Assembly (NCBI GenBank): GCA_029098305.1
Contig: JAQXOB010000013.1
Coordinates: 1-42,810, forward strand
Reading direction: 5' to 3'
Source: Clostridia bacterium
GTDB lineage: Bacteria > Bacillota > Clostridia > Oscillospirales > Acutalibacteraceae
DNA: 42,810 nucleotides
The position numbers and the translations under genes were made by a program. The notes under the pieces are model-generated. The model saw only the letters and a list, made by a program, of their open reading frames with translations, was not told the origin of the DNA and searched no databases. Positions within the stretch are counted from its first letter, which is position 1. Every line of letters begins with the position of its first letter. This document shows, in pieces, positions 1 through 8,391 of this stretch.

Positions 1-62
1 TTGTGCTCGGTTTCTTTTTCCAATGTTACCATTTGTTCTTGTAATAGCTCAAAGCTTTTCAT
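1..62 (-). CDS. 5' end of an unidentified CDS, cut by the window edge
   Basis: Reading leftwards from an ATG at 62, about 20 codons stay open to the window edge. The start is preceded by a GGGTGAT ribosome-binding site. The visible peptide begins MKSFELLQEQ and is rich in Glu, Gln and Lys, as expected of a helical or coiled-coil N-terminus. It is too short to assign to a family. It diverges from the lipid operon that starts at 405. Confidence 0.4.
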   Translation of the reverse strand, partial: MKSFELLQEQMVTLEKETEH

Positions 63-404
63 ATTTATCACCCACTTATGTTATACCATATTGGGCGACT
101 TTTTGAAATTACAAATTTATTACAAAATTAGATTGACGTGACAATGATATACATTTGTAAAATTCCATATATTTATCACAGCTGCAAAAAATAAATCTTA
201 TAGCAAATTCAAAATTTATCAATAGTTGATTTTAATTTAAAAAATTATATAGAAATTTTTGCTTTATAAAATTCTTCCATAGGCGGTTTTATGTCGAAAA
301 ATGTTGATTTAAGCTGGTATAGGTGCTATACTATTATAGATGTTGTTGTTTAATATATAGCAGTATCATCAATTAGACAAAAAAATATATATTGGTGACG
401 TAAT
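63..404. other. AT-rich divergent intergenic region
   Basis: No gene is visible here. The region separates the truncated minus-strand CDS from the plus-strand lipid operon and holds the promoter of the latter at 304-332. The rest is AT-rich with runs of A and T and no recognisable riboswitch or terminator. Confidence 0.6.
304..332 (+). promoter_or_regulatory. Promoter of the lipid operon, with overlapping short inverted repeats
   Basis: A TTGATT -35 box (304-309), a 17-bp spacer and a TATACT -10 box (327-332) with an upstream TGC (extended -10) predict a transcript starting near 339, about 65 nt before the first gene. The -10 region contains TATAG-GTG-CTATA followed by another TATAG, so three half-sites overlap the promoter. 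This could be a repressor operator, but no regulator gene is visible nearby. Confidence 0.55.
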
Positions 405-2360
405 ATGAAGACCAAAACCTTTGGCGGTTATAAAAACATAGATTTATTTGTAGATGCAAAGCTAAGAAAATACGAAAAACTTAACAAAGATTTTGATTCT
501 CTCTTTGAAATGATGTTTGCAGAGAGAGAAAACGTGATGTATGAGGAGAGCCGAGGATACAGAATCACAAAAACTACCTACAGCGAGGTTTATGATAATA
601 TTCTCCACAAAGCGTACACGCTTCAAAAGCTACTGTCAGACGTTCCTGCAAGCTCTGTGGTGGGATTATATATGAACAACAGCCTTAGCTGGATAGAAAA
701 TTTTTGGTGCATACTAATGTGTGGTTACAAGCCGTTGCTTATGAATATGCGCCTTAGCGACAGCACCTTAGAAGATGTTATCATAGATTGCAAGGTGTGC
801 GCTGTGATATCCGATTCTAAGCAGTTTAGCGTAAAGACTATTTTGTCTGATGATATTACTCCCGATAAAGCTCAGAAGTTACAAAACTCTACATTTGCAG
901 ATGAGATATTTGTTATGTCTTCAGGCACATCATCTCATGTAAAAGTGTGTGCCTATACCGCCGAAGAGTTTTATCATCAAATAAAAGGTAGCTATAGCAT
1001 AATTAAAGAAAGCAAATCCATGAAAAAGCATTATAAAGGCGAGCTTAAGCAACTCACCTTTTTGCCTTTTTATCACATATTCGGTCTGGTGGCTGTGTAT
1101 ATATGGTTTGCATTTTTTTCACGCACCTTTGTCCAGCTTAATGATATGTCACCACAAACTATAGTAAACACAATCAAAAAACATAAGGTTACTCATATAT
1201 TTGCTGTTCCGCTGTTTTGGGAGAAGGTATATGCACAGGCTATCAAAACAGTGAAGCAACGTGGCGAAAAAACATATAAAAAATTATTAAAAGGTCTTAG
1301 CATATCTAAAAAGCTGGAAAACATAGCACCATTGAGTGCGCTCTTTTCAAAAATAGCCTTTGGCGAAGTTAGAGAAAATATGTTTGGCGATAGCATATGC
1401 TTTATGATCACAGGCGGTAGCCATATCAGAAGCGAGGTAATAGAGTTTTTCAACTCTATTGGATATCACCTTGCAAACGGCTATGGCATGACCGAAATCG
1501 GCATAACCTCAGTGGAACTGAGCAACAGCAAATCCGTCTTAAATTCTTGTAGTGTAGGCAAGCCCATGACAGGTGTTGAATACAAGATAAGCGAACATGG
1601 CACTTTGCTTGTAAGAAGCAAAGCCATGGCAAAATATATTATAGAAGCCGGAAAAAGATATGATTCACAAGGCTGGTTCGACACATCTGACCTTGCATCA
1701 TATGAACACGGAGTATATAAAATATTAGGCAGAAAGGATGATCTCATCATTGCACCAAATGGTGAAAACCTTAACCCTAATATTATAGAACATCAGCTTA
1801 ATATAGACGGTGTGAAAGGTATTTGCATAGTAGGTGAGAAGAAAAACGGCATCTCTGTGCCAACCCTTATAGTTAGCATCAACAAACATACACCTGAAGA
1901 AGTTTTTGAATTGCTTAAAAAAAGGCTTCGTCAAAGGATATCCGAGCTAAATTTATCCAGTCAGATATCGAGCATCTTTTTTACAACATCAGAGCTTATG
2001 ACAGCCACAGAGTTTAAGATAAACCGAACTCGCATATTAAGCGACCTCTCATCAGGCAAGCTCACGCCATTTGAGATAAAGCATGACAGTTCAAATATCG
2101 AAGAAGATGAAATATCCTCTCTCATACGCAATATGTTTGCAGTGACACTAAGCAAGCCTGCCGAACAAATAGGCTATGATTCTGATTTCTTTTTGGATGA
2201 AGGAGGCTCTAGCCTAGATTATTTCGCTATGATATCACAACTTCAAAGCGAATTTGATATCTCTTTTCCGTCTGATTCTGAAAAGAGCATGAACACAATA
2301 AGAGAACTACACGAATATATAAAGGGAGCATTAAAAAATGCTTGTCAGATTTTGGAATAA
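405..2360 (+). CDS. AMP-forming acyl/aminoacyl ligase fused to a C-terminal carrier domain
   Basis: This 651-residue protein belongs to the ANL adenylate-forming superfamily. The A5 motif GYGMTE (about 359-364), an A8 motif GRKDDLIIAPNGE and a C-terminal catalytic Lys (FKINR) are visible. The phosphate-binding A3 loop is degenerate: SSGTSSHVK near 172-180 instead of SGTTGxPKG. A7 reads TSD instead of TGD. The last 80 or so residues form a phosphopantetheine carrier domain with GGSSL, Ser603 being the likely attachment site. The enzyme would activate a carboxylic acid and load it on its own carrier. The substrate is unknown; the neighbouring acyltransferases suggest a fatty acid. It is the first gene of the operon and overlaps the next by 23 nt, which suggests translational coupling. 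Confidence 0.85.
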   Translation: MKTKTFGGYKNIDLFVDAKLRKYEKLNKDFDSLFEMMFAERENVMYEESRGYRITKTTYSEVYDNILHKAYTLQKLLSDVPASSVVGLYMNNSLSWIENFWCILMCGYKPLLMNMRLSDSTLEDVIIDCKVCAVISDSKQFSVKTILSDDITPDKAQKLQNSTFADEIFVMSSGTSSHVKVCAYTAEEFYHQIKGSYSIIKESKSMKKHYKGELKQLTFLPFYHIFGLVAVYIWFAFFSRTFVQLNDMSPQTIVNTIKKHKVTHIFAVPLFWEKVYAQAIKTVKQRGEKTYKKLLKGLSISKKLENIAPLSALFSKIAFGEVRENMFGDSICFMITGGSHIRSEVIEFFNSIGYHLANGYGMTEIGITSVELSNSKSVLNSCSVGKPMTGVEYKISEHGTLLVRSKAMAKYIIEAGKRYDSQGWFDTSDLASYEHGVYKILGRKDDLIIAPNGENLNPNIIEHQLNIDGVKGICIVGEKKNGISVPTLIVSINKHTPEEVFELLKKRLRQRISELNLSSQISSIFFTTSELMTATEFKINRTRILSDLSSGKLTPFEIKHDSSNIEEDEISSLIRNMFAVTLSKPAEQIGYDSDFFLDEGGSSLDYFAMISQLQSEFDISFPSDSEKSMNTIRELHEYIKGALKNACQILE

Positions 2361-2985
2361 CTTCACTAAGATAACTGCATGGCCTGTGCAAAAGCTTTGT
2401 TTTCGCACAAAGATAATATACGAGAATAAAGCTTTGCAGGATCGCAACATAAAAGGCCCTGCGATTATAATTTCTAATCACACATCTGTTTATGATTATG
2501 CGGTGTTTTTGTTTGTATTCTATTCTAGAACATTGCGTTATCAAATGGCAGAGCTTCTTTTCAAAAAGCCGTTGCTTGGAACATATCTAAAGATGATGGG
2601 CGGTATTTATGTCGATCGTGATATCCACAACTTCAGCTTTATGGCAAAATCGCAAGAAATACTCGACAAAGGCGGAATAGTAGGAATATTCCCTGAGAGC
2701 CGATTGCCCAAGGAGGGCGAGCAAAAACCGCTTGCCTTTAAGCCAAGCGCTGCATATCTGGCTATAATGTCAGGCGCACAGATTATCCCTGTCTACACCG
2801 ACGGAAGCTACTTTAACAGCAAGCGAGCTCACGTGATAATTGGAGAGCCTGTGGATGTGCTTGAAATACTCGATTCTAGCTTATCTGAAAAAGAAAATAT
2901 AGATAAACTTACAGTCACTTTAAGACAAAAAATAATTGACTTAGAAAAGGTTATGTATGCAAGACTTGAAGACGAAAAAAAATAG
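2338..2985 (+). CDS. PlsC-like lysophospholipid/glycerolipid acyltransferase 1
   Basis: This 215-residue protein is in the LPLAT/AGPAT family. The catalytic NHxxxxD motif is present as NHTSVYD (His48, Asp53), followed by a YVDRD block. The substrate motif usually written FPEG reads FPES here, before a Lys-rich stretch, and IIPV follows. Such enzymes transfer an acyl group from acyl-ACP, acyl-CoA or acyl-phosphate to a glycerol-phosphate or lysolipid hydroxyl at the membrane. The start is supported by GGGAG upstream and lies inside the end of the ligase gene. A ligase-plus-acyltransferase pairing recalls the bifunctional Aas protein split into separate genes, but the acceptor cannot be deduced. 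Confidence 0.88.
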   Translation: MLVRFWNNFTKITAWPVQKLCFRTKIIYENKALQDRNIKGPAIIISNHTSVYDYAVFLFVFYSRTLRYQMAELLFKKPLLGTYLKMMGGIYVDRDIHNFSFMAKSQEILDKGGIVGIFPESRLPKEGEQKPLAFKPSAAYLAIMSGAQIIPVYTDGSYFNSKRAHVIIGEPVDVLEILDSSLSEKENIDKLTVTLRQKIIDLEKVMYARLEDEKK

Positions 2986-3607
2986 TGTAATATCGCTAAA
3001 ATATCTCTTTTTTGATTTTGTAAAAATTACAGCGGCATTACCCGGGCTTATAGCGTTTAGAACTAAGGTAGTTTATCCCAGCGAAACCGCCAAAAAGAAA
3101 ATAAAAGGCGGAGCTTTGCTGATATCAAACCACTTAGGCAAATTTGATCCTGCATTTTTGCAATTTGGCGTATGGTATCGCCGACACCACTTTGTGTGTG
3201 GCAAAGACCTGATGGACAGCAGAGGCGGACCTATACTCAGAGCTTTTCAGTGTATACCTATAGATAGATATAATGTAAACACCGGCGATATAAGAAATAT
3301 TGTGGAACACCTAAAAAATGAAGAGCTTGTTTCTATATTTCCTGAAGGCAAGGTAAACACAGGCAACGGCGAGGTAGACACCTTTAAATCAGGCATGGTG
3401 CTGATGGCGCTCAAAAGCGAAAAACCAATAATACCGGTTTACATCAAACCCAGAAAAAAATTCTGGCACAGACTCACTATCGCTATCGGCGAGCCGGTAG
3501 ATGTAAAAGCACTCTGCGGAGATCGCCCAAGCTTTGCAAAAATGGAAGAAGTAACCAGTCTATTGCATCAGCGTGAAAAAGAGCTTGAAGTGCTTGTTAA
3601 ATATTAA
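2957..3607 (+). CDS. PlsC-like acyltransferase 2
   Basis: This 216-residue second LPLAT family member directly overlaps the end of the first by 29 nt. It carries NHLGKFD (His59, Asp64), an IPIDR block, a canonical FPEGK motif and a PIIPVYI segment. Both acyltransferases are short, with no obvious extra membrane helices beyond the hydrophobic core expected in the family. They are divergent from each other, so they may act on different positions (sn-1 and sn-2) or different acceptors. The start used is the upstream ATG with AAAAGG before it. A start a few codons further in cannot be excluded. Confidence 0.88.
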   Translation: MQDLKTKKNSVISLKYLFFDFVKITAALPGLIAFRTKVVYPSETAKKKIKGGALLISNHLGKFDPAFLQFGVWYRRHHFVCGKDLMDSRGGPILRAFQCIPIDRYNVNTGDIRNIVEHLKNEELVSIFPEGKVNTGNGEVDTFKSGMVLMALKSEKPIIPVYIKPRKKFWHRLTIAIGEPVDVKALCGDRPSFAKMEEVTSLLHQREKELEVLVKY

Positions 3608-3649
3608 AAAATCTTAAAATATATATTGAGCATTAGAGGAGGCATAAAA

Positions 3650-5167
3650 ATGTTAACGCAAACAAGAGATTTATTTAGAAAATATACTAACGACGAAACC
3701 TTTGACAGAATAAAAGAATATTCTAATGTGAGCGAAATGTGGAAAGATTGCGTAAACAATTATTCTTCTGATATAGCAATTGTCGACAATGGCGAGAGCT
3801 ATAGCTATGCTCGTCTTGAAAGCGACTGCGCTAAAATGCGCACTATTATAAAAGACGCAAACTCTAAAGAAAAGATGAATGTGGGCATCTTGTGTGCAAA
3901 TTCTTATGACTTTGTGAAGGCTTATTTGGCTGTTGTCACATCAGGCCACACAGCAGTAATCTTGCCTGCACAGCTTGATAACACAGCGGTCTTTGGCTGT
4001 AGCATGAAATATAGCTTAGATATGCTTATATATCAGCCACAGCTTGAAGAGAAAATTTCTTTAGTCTCTGAAAAATTAAAGAATATTAACCTTGTAAATA
4101 TAGAAAGCACCTGCGATGAAGAAACACCTATCACAATCTGCGAACCATCAACACCTTGCGTGATTATTTTTACCGGTGGAACCACAGGCAAAAGCAAAGG
4201 CGCATTGCTATCACACCAAGCTGTTATGCAAGGCACTGTGAATGGTTGCTATGGTTATAAAGATGTGTTTGGCCAGAGATATATGCTCGTGCTTCCGCTA
4301 TCTCATGTGTTTGGTCTTATACGCAACCTGATGACATCTCTATACACCGGCAGCACACTCTTTGTTTGCAGAAACAACAAAGATATGTTCCATGATATAG
4401 CTGTGTTTAAGCCAAACATACTGGTGCTTGTGCCGGCACTTGCCGAGATGGCACTCACACTGTCTAAAAAATTTGGCAGAAATATGCTAGGTGAGGATAT
4501 GAAATACATCATCTGCGGCGCAGCGGCTGTGTCGCCTTATCTAGTAGAAGAATATGCCAATATGGGTATATCGCTATTTCCGGGTTATGGTCTTACAGAA
4601 TCTGCAAATCTGGTTTCGGGCAACCCTGAAAGCACCGCAAAACCCAGCTCTGTCGGCATACCATATCCTAATCAAGAGCTTAAGCTTGTAGATGGCGAAC
4701 TGTGGTTAAAAGGCAAAAATATGCTTGATTGCTATATCGGCGAAGATGCCGAAAATTCTTTTAGCGACGGTTGGTTTAGAACAGGCGACCTTGTGAGAAT
4801 AGATGATGATGGATATCTCTATATCACAGGCAGAACAAAAGAGGTTATTATCCTATCAAACGGCGAGAACATCTCTCCTGCTGAGGTTGAGGCTAAGTTT
4901 AATGAGCTAGACTTTGTGCAGGATTCTCAGGTGTTTGAAGATATTGACGAAAGCGGTAAGCATATACTTGCACTAGAGGTTGTGCTAAGGCAAACAGAGC
5001 TTGCAAAGTACAATACAGAAGATATAAACTCCTTTGCAAAGCAAGAGCTTGAGAAGGTTAATCTCAAATTACCTACTTATCAAAGAGTAAATAAAATGAC
5101 TATAAGAGAAACCGACTTTGAGAGAACTCCCAGCATGAAAATATTGAGATACAAAAAGTTTGGTTAA
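3650..5167 (+). CDS. AMP-forming acyl-ACP/acyl-CoA synthetase
   Basis: This 505-residue ANL superfamily ligase has all core motifs intact: A3 FTGGTTGKSKG (about 174-184), A5 GYGLTE (about 312-317), A7 RTGDL, A8 GRTKEVIILSNGENISPAEVE and the C-terminal catalytic Lys497 in MKILR. I chose the ATG at 3650 because a strong GAGGAGG site sits just upstream; an in-frame TTG eight codons earlier lies before that site. The free acyl carrier protein is the very next gene (23-nt gap), so an acyl-ACP synthetase role is more likely than CoA ligation. That preference is inferred from position only. Confidence 0.88.
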   Translation: MLTQTRDLFRKYTNDETFDRIKEYSNVSEMWKDCVNNYSSDIAIVDNGESYSYARLESDCAKMRTIIKDANSKEKMNVGILCANSYDFVKAYLAVVTSGHTAVILPAQLDNTAVFGCSMKYSLDMLIYQPQLEEKISLVSEKLKNINLVNIESTCDEETPITICEPSTPCVIIFTGGTTGKSKGALLSHQAVMQGTVNGCYGYKDVFGQRYMLVLPLSHVFGLIRNLMTSLYTGSTLFVCRNNKDMFHDIAVFKPNILVLVPALAEMALTLSKKFGRNMLGEDMKYIICGAAAVSPYLVEEYANMGISLFPGYGLTESANLVSGNPESTAKPSSVGIPYPNQELKLVDGELWLKGKNMLDCYIGEDAENSFSDGWFRTGDLVRIDDDGYLYITGRTKEVIILSNGENISPAEVEAKFNELDFVQDSQVFEDIDESGKHILALEVVLRQTELAKYNTEDINSFAKQELEKVNLKLPTYQRVNKMTIRETDFERTPSMKILRYKKFG

Positions 5168-5190
5168 TACGCTAAGAGGACGGATTATAT

Positions 5191-5442
5191 ATGAACAGAA
5201 CCGAGATTTTAGAAAAACTAAAAGATATACTCATTTCAGCAGACAGCAAAAATATGGAGCTTGCAGAAAACTGCACAGAAAGTGCTAACCTCTACACCGA
5301 CTTTGGGCTTACATCTGTAAATATGCTGTTTATGGTGATCGCTATAGAAGAAGATTTTAATATTCGCTTTGACGATGTGAGTATGGATAGCTTTGCTACG
5401 CTTGGCGATGTGGTAAGCTATATTGAGGGTAAACTGCAATGA
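5191..5442 (+). CDS. Free acyl carrier protein
   Basis: This 83-residue protein has the helical pattern of an acyl carrier protein and the attachment motif DFGLTSVN, with Ser42 as the expected phosphopantetheine site. It is acidic. It differs from a housekeeping AcpP, whose motif is normally DSLD, so it is probably a pathway-specific carrier. Its TGA stop overlaps the ATG of the next gene (ATGA), and that gene carries the phosphopantetheinyl transferase domain that would activate it. A good ribosome-binding site (AAGAGGA) precedes the start. Confidence 0.92.
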   Translation: MNRTEILEKLKDILISADSKNMELAENCTESANLYTDFGLTSVNMLFMVIAIEEDFNIRFDDVSMDSFATLGDVVSYIEGKLQ

Positions 5443-6476
5443 AATGGGAACCTACTTTTTGCAAGCCGGGCGATATGATAAGAATTCGTATCGGCAGTGT
5501 GTATCACTACGGTATTTTTGTAAGTGATGATGAGGTTATCCAGTTTGGCTATCCTCCACAGCCACAGTTTAAAGAAAAAAACATTAATATCTCTGTGTGC
5601 GCTGTGGATATAGACACCTTCTCTTGCGGACAAATAGTCGAAACCGCTGTGCCGGACAGAAAAGAAAAAAAACAAAGCTTTCCTCCAAAAAAGGTAATAG
5701 AGCTGGCACGTGCATCTCTTGGCAAAACCGGCTACAACATCATTCATAACAACTGCGAACACTTTGCATATGAATGTGTGTTTGGTGAGAAAAAAAGCAC
5801 ACAAGAAGAAGAACTCCGAAAAAAATGGAGAAAACGTTCTATTTTTGATATATATATCTCCCAAATTCCTCAGGATATAACTATAGAAGATGTGTATCCG
5901 CCTGAGCGTGCCGAATATATTTCTAATGCAAGCCTAGATAAGGTAAAGCACGAACGATATTATGTGTGGAAGCTGCTTGAATACGCCCTTAATCGCTCAC
6001 TTGGCGTGAATATGAAAGACATAAAATTCAAACACGAAAAAAGCGGAAAATGGGTTGCCTGCGGAGTTTATTTTTCGTTATCCCATTCGAAAGGCTTTGT
6101 GGCTTGTGCTGTGTCTAACAACGAGGTTGGAATTGACATAGAAAATGAAGAAGAATTTCTTAAAAAGCATGATGATAAAAAAGTAAAGTCTATGTTTGAA
6201 AGATGTGCATCAAAAAAGGAAGAATTCCCATCATTAATAACGCCTCTTGACTTTATGCTGATGTGGACAAAAAAAGAAAGTATATTTAAAGCAAGCAATT
6301 CAAAAAAATTTTTACCATCAAAAATAGATGCAAATTCCTACAAAACTATATCTTTCAGAGCAGATGCAGGCGGTGTTCCTATAATAGCTTCAGCTTGCGG
6401 AAAGGCTGTTGACTGTGCCAGAATATATTTTTTTGAAAACGACTCTGCCCATATACATTCTGTGCAAATGCTCTGA
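5439..6476 (+). CDS. LRAT-like (NlpC/P60-type) domain fused to a 4'-phosphopantetheinyl transferase
   Basis: This 345-residue protein has two domains. Residues 5-117 resemble the LRAT/PLAAT papain-like fold: PGD..R at the start, HYGIFV with His23, and NNCEHF with Cys106, the pattern of the His and Cys catalytic residues. LRAT enzymes move acyl chains through a Cys thioester. Residues 160-345 match Sfp-type phosphopantetheinyl transferases: FSLSHS (212-217), VGIDIE (230-235, metal-binding Asp233 and Glu235) and WTKKES (276-281). The second half should convert apo-ACP (the gene just upstream) and the ligase carrier domain to holo form. I do not recognise this fusion as a described protein. The acyl donor and acceptor of the LRAT half are unknown. 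Confidence 0.8.
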   Translation: MKWEPTFCKPGDMIRIRIGSVYHYGIFVSDDEVIQFGYPPQPQFKEKNINISVCAVDIDTFSCGQIVETAVPDRKEKKQSFPPKKVIELARASLGKTGYNIIHNNCEHFAYECVFGEKKSTQEEELRKKWRKRSIFDIYISQIPQDITIEDVYPPERAEYISNASLDKVKHERYYVWKLLEYALNRSLGVNMKDIKFKHEKSGKWVACGVYFSLSHSKGFVACAVSNNEVGIDIENEEEFLKKHDDKKVKSMFERCASKKEEFPSLITPLDFMLMWTKKESIFKASNSKKFLPSKIDANSYKTISFRADAGGVPIIASACGKAVDCARIYFFENDSAHIHSVQML

Positions 6477-6494
6477 TACATTATCGGTGATGAT

Positions 6495-7427
6495 ATGATA
6501 TTTTTATATGCTATTTTAATTTTACTTGCAATTTATATTATTTTTATAATATGCCCCACCATTGTGATGTTTTTCTCACTTTTTTCGAGAAAAAAGGGTA
6601 TAACCATAGAAGATCTTGAGAAATCAGACGATCTAGAATATTATGAGCCTTACATAAACACTCTTTCAGAATGTAACCGCTTTATGAAAAGCCTTAGTTA
6701 TGAATCTGTGCATATGTTTTCTTTTGATGGTGCATCTATGTGTGCCGAATATTATGACAAGGGTTCTGATAAGACGATTATATTTGTGCATGGATATTGT
6801 GCCACGCCAATGTCAAACTTTTGTGTGCAAGCACGGCATTTTTATCAAAAAGACTGGAATTTGCTTATGGTATATCAGCGTGGCCATAGCAAAAGTGGCG
6901 GAAAACACGTAACCCTCGGCATAACCGAGCAATATGACATCTTACGCTGGATAGACTGGGCATCACAAAAAGAAAACACAAAAAACATTGTGCTATATGG
7001 AATATCTATGGGATGCACCTCTATAGCCTATGCATCAGATAAAATAAAAAACAAAAAGGTGAAGGCTATGGTGCTTGACTGTGGCTTCACATCAGTATAT
7101 GACCAGATGAAATTTGACAGTAATAAACGTCATCTGCCCACTTCTCTGATCATGCCATATATACAACTGTTTGCAAGGATGGCTTTTAAGGAAAATATAA
7201 AAGACAGCACCTGCGATTCTCTCAGGCACACTGATATACCTGCCTTTTTTCTGCATGGAGCGGAAGACAAATCTGTGCCGATAGAATGTTCCAAACAAAT
7301 GTATAAGGCATGTGCCTCTTATAAAGAATGTGAATATCCGAAAAACGCACATCATATACTCAGCTTTTTGGCAGGAAAAGATGTTCCTCAAAAGCTTGAT
7401 ATATTTTTAAATAAATTTGTAAAATAA
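6495..7427 (+). CDS. Membrane-anchored alpha/beta hydrolase 1
   Basis: This 310-residue protein has an N-terminal hydrophobic helix (about residues 2-28) that would anchor it in the membrane. A serine hydrolase core follows. An HGYCATP loop could serve as the oxyanion region, the nucleophile elbow is GISMG (Ser171), a late Asp lies in HGAEDKSVP and the catalytic His in NAHHIL. It resembles YqkD/lysophospholipase-like hydrolases, but the substrate is not defined by sequence. Its place 18 nt after the LRAT-PPTase gene suggests hydrolysis of an ester or thioester in the same pathway. Confidence 0.85.
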   Translation: MIFLYAILILLAIYIIFIICPTIVMFFSLFSRKKGITIEDLEKSDDLEYYEPYINTLSECNRFMKSLSYESVHMFSFDGASMCAEYYDKGSDKTIIFVHGYCATPMSNFCVQARHFYQKDWNLLMVYQRGHSKSGGKHVTLGITEQYDILRWIDWASQKENTKNIVLYGISMGCTSIAYASDKIKNKKVKAMVLDCGFTSVYDQMKFDSNKRHLPTSLIMPYIQLFARMAFKENIKDSTCDSLRHTDIPAFFLHGAEDKSVPIECSKQMYKACASYKECEYPKNAHHILSFLAGKDVPQKLDIFLNKFVK

Positions 7428-7451
7428 ATAGATTTCGAAAGGAGAAATACT

Positions 7452-8387
7452 ATGAAAAAATATGTTATTGTCGCAGATGCCACATGCGACCTCAGCGAGG
7501 CTTTCCAAAAGGAATATGACATAAAAGTTATACCCGGTCACATAAAAACACCCGACAGAGGAGAACTCACTATTCTGCCGGGATGGAACGGATATGATAG
7601 AGACAAGTTTTATGCTGATCTCAAAAAAAATCCTGATGCCTACACCACATCTCCCGCTAATGTAGAAGAATTTAGACGTGAGTTTGAAAAATACGCTTCA
7701 CAAGGATATGATATCATTGCTCTTACAATTTCAGGTGGAATCAGTGGTGCTCACGGCTTTGCCACAAAGGCCTCTCAGCTATGCAAGCAAAATTATCCTG
7801 ATGTTAGAATAGCCTGCATAGACAGCCGAAGATTTGGTCCTGGCTTTGGTCTGCTCACGGTGTGTGCCGCCCAACTCAAACAACAAGGCAAATCCTTTGA
7901 CGAAGTGGTAGATTATATAGAAAATAATAAAAACAAGTTCCATCAGGCTGGCTGGCTAGACGATCTCTCTTTTGTGGCAAAAAAAGGAAGAATCACTCAC
8001 CCTAAAGCTTTTTTTGGCACGTTGGCAGGCATCAAACCAATTGGCGAATTTGACTATAACGGACTTACTACTGTTATAGGCAAAGTTAAAGGAGCCAAAA
8101 AAGCCTATTCTGTCTTGCTATCTTATATAGAAGAGACTATCGAGAACCCTTCAGAGCAGATTATCTTTATCGCTCATACGAGCAGATATAAACAAGCCTT
8201 AGAATATAAAGAAATGATAGAAAATCGCTTTCATCCTAAGGCTATATATATCAACGACGTGCATCCGCTGTGCGGAATAAACATAGGCCCCGGGCTGATG
8301 GCAGCATATTATATAGGCAAACCAATATCAGCCGAACTTTCACAAGAGCGTGAGATAATTACAAAATATATTGAAAGTGGAGAATAA
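7452..8387 (+). CDS. DegV family fatty acid-binding protein (FakB-like)
   Basis: This 311-residue DegV family protein begins with the usual VIVADATCDL segment and continues with TTSPANVEEF and a SGGISGAHG loop that corresponds to the carboxylate-binding SSGLSGT region. The C-terminal fold holds the HPLCGINIGPG motif. FakB proteins bind a fatty acid and present it to the kinase FakA; a FakA-like gene is two genes downstream. AAAGGAG precedes the start. The fatty-acid loop differs from textbook FakB (GGISGAHG), so chain specificity may be unusual. Confidence 0.9.
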   Translation: MKKYVIVADATCDLSEAFQKEYDIKVIPGHIKTPDRGELTILPGWNGYDRDKFYADLKKNPDAYTTSPANVEEFRREFEKYASQGYDIIALTISGGISGAHGFATKASQLCKQNYPDVRIACIDSRRFGPGFGLLTVCAAQLKQQGKSFDEVVDYIENNKNKFHQAGWLDDLSFVAKKGRITHPKAFFGTLAGIKPIGEFDYNGLTTVIGKVKGAKKAYSVLLSYIEETIENPSEQIIFIAHTSRYKQALEYKEMIENRFHPKAIYINDVHPLCGINIGPGLMAAYYIGKPISAELSQEREIITKYIESGE

Positions 8388-8391
8388 ACAA

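Noticed and set aside
2957-3607. Second acyltransferase as a frameshifted extension of the first
   Set aside because: Each has its own complete NHxxxxD, IDR and FPEG-type motifs and normal length, so they are two genes.
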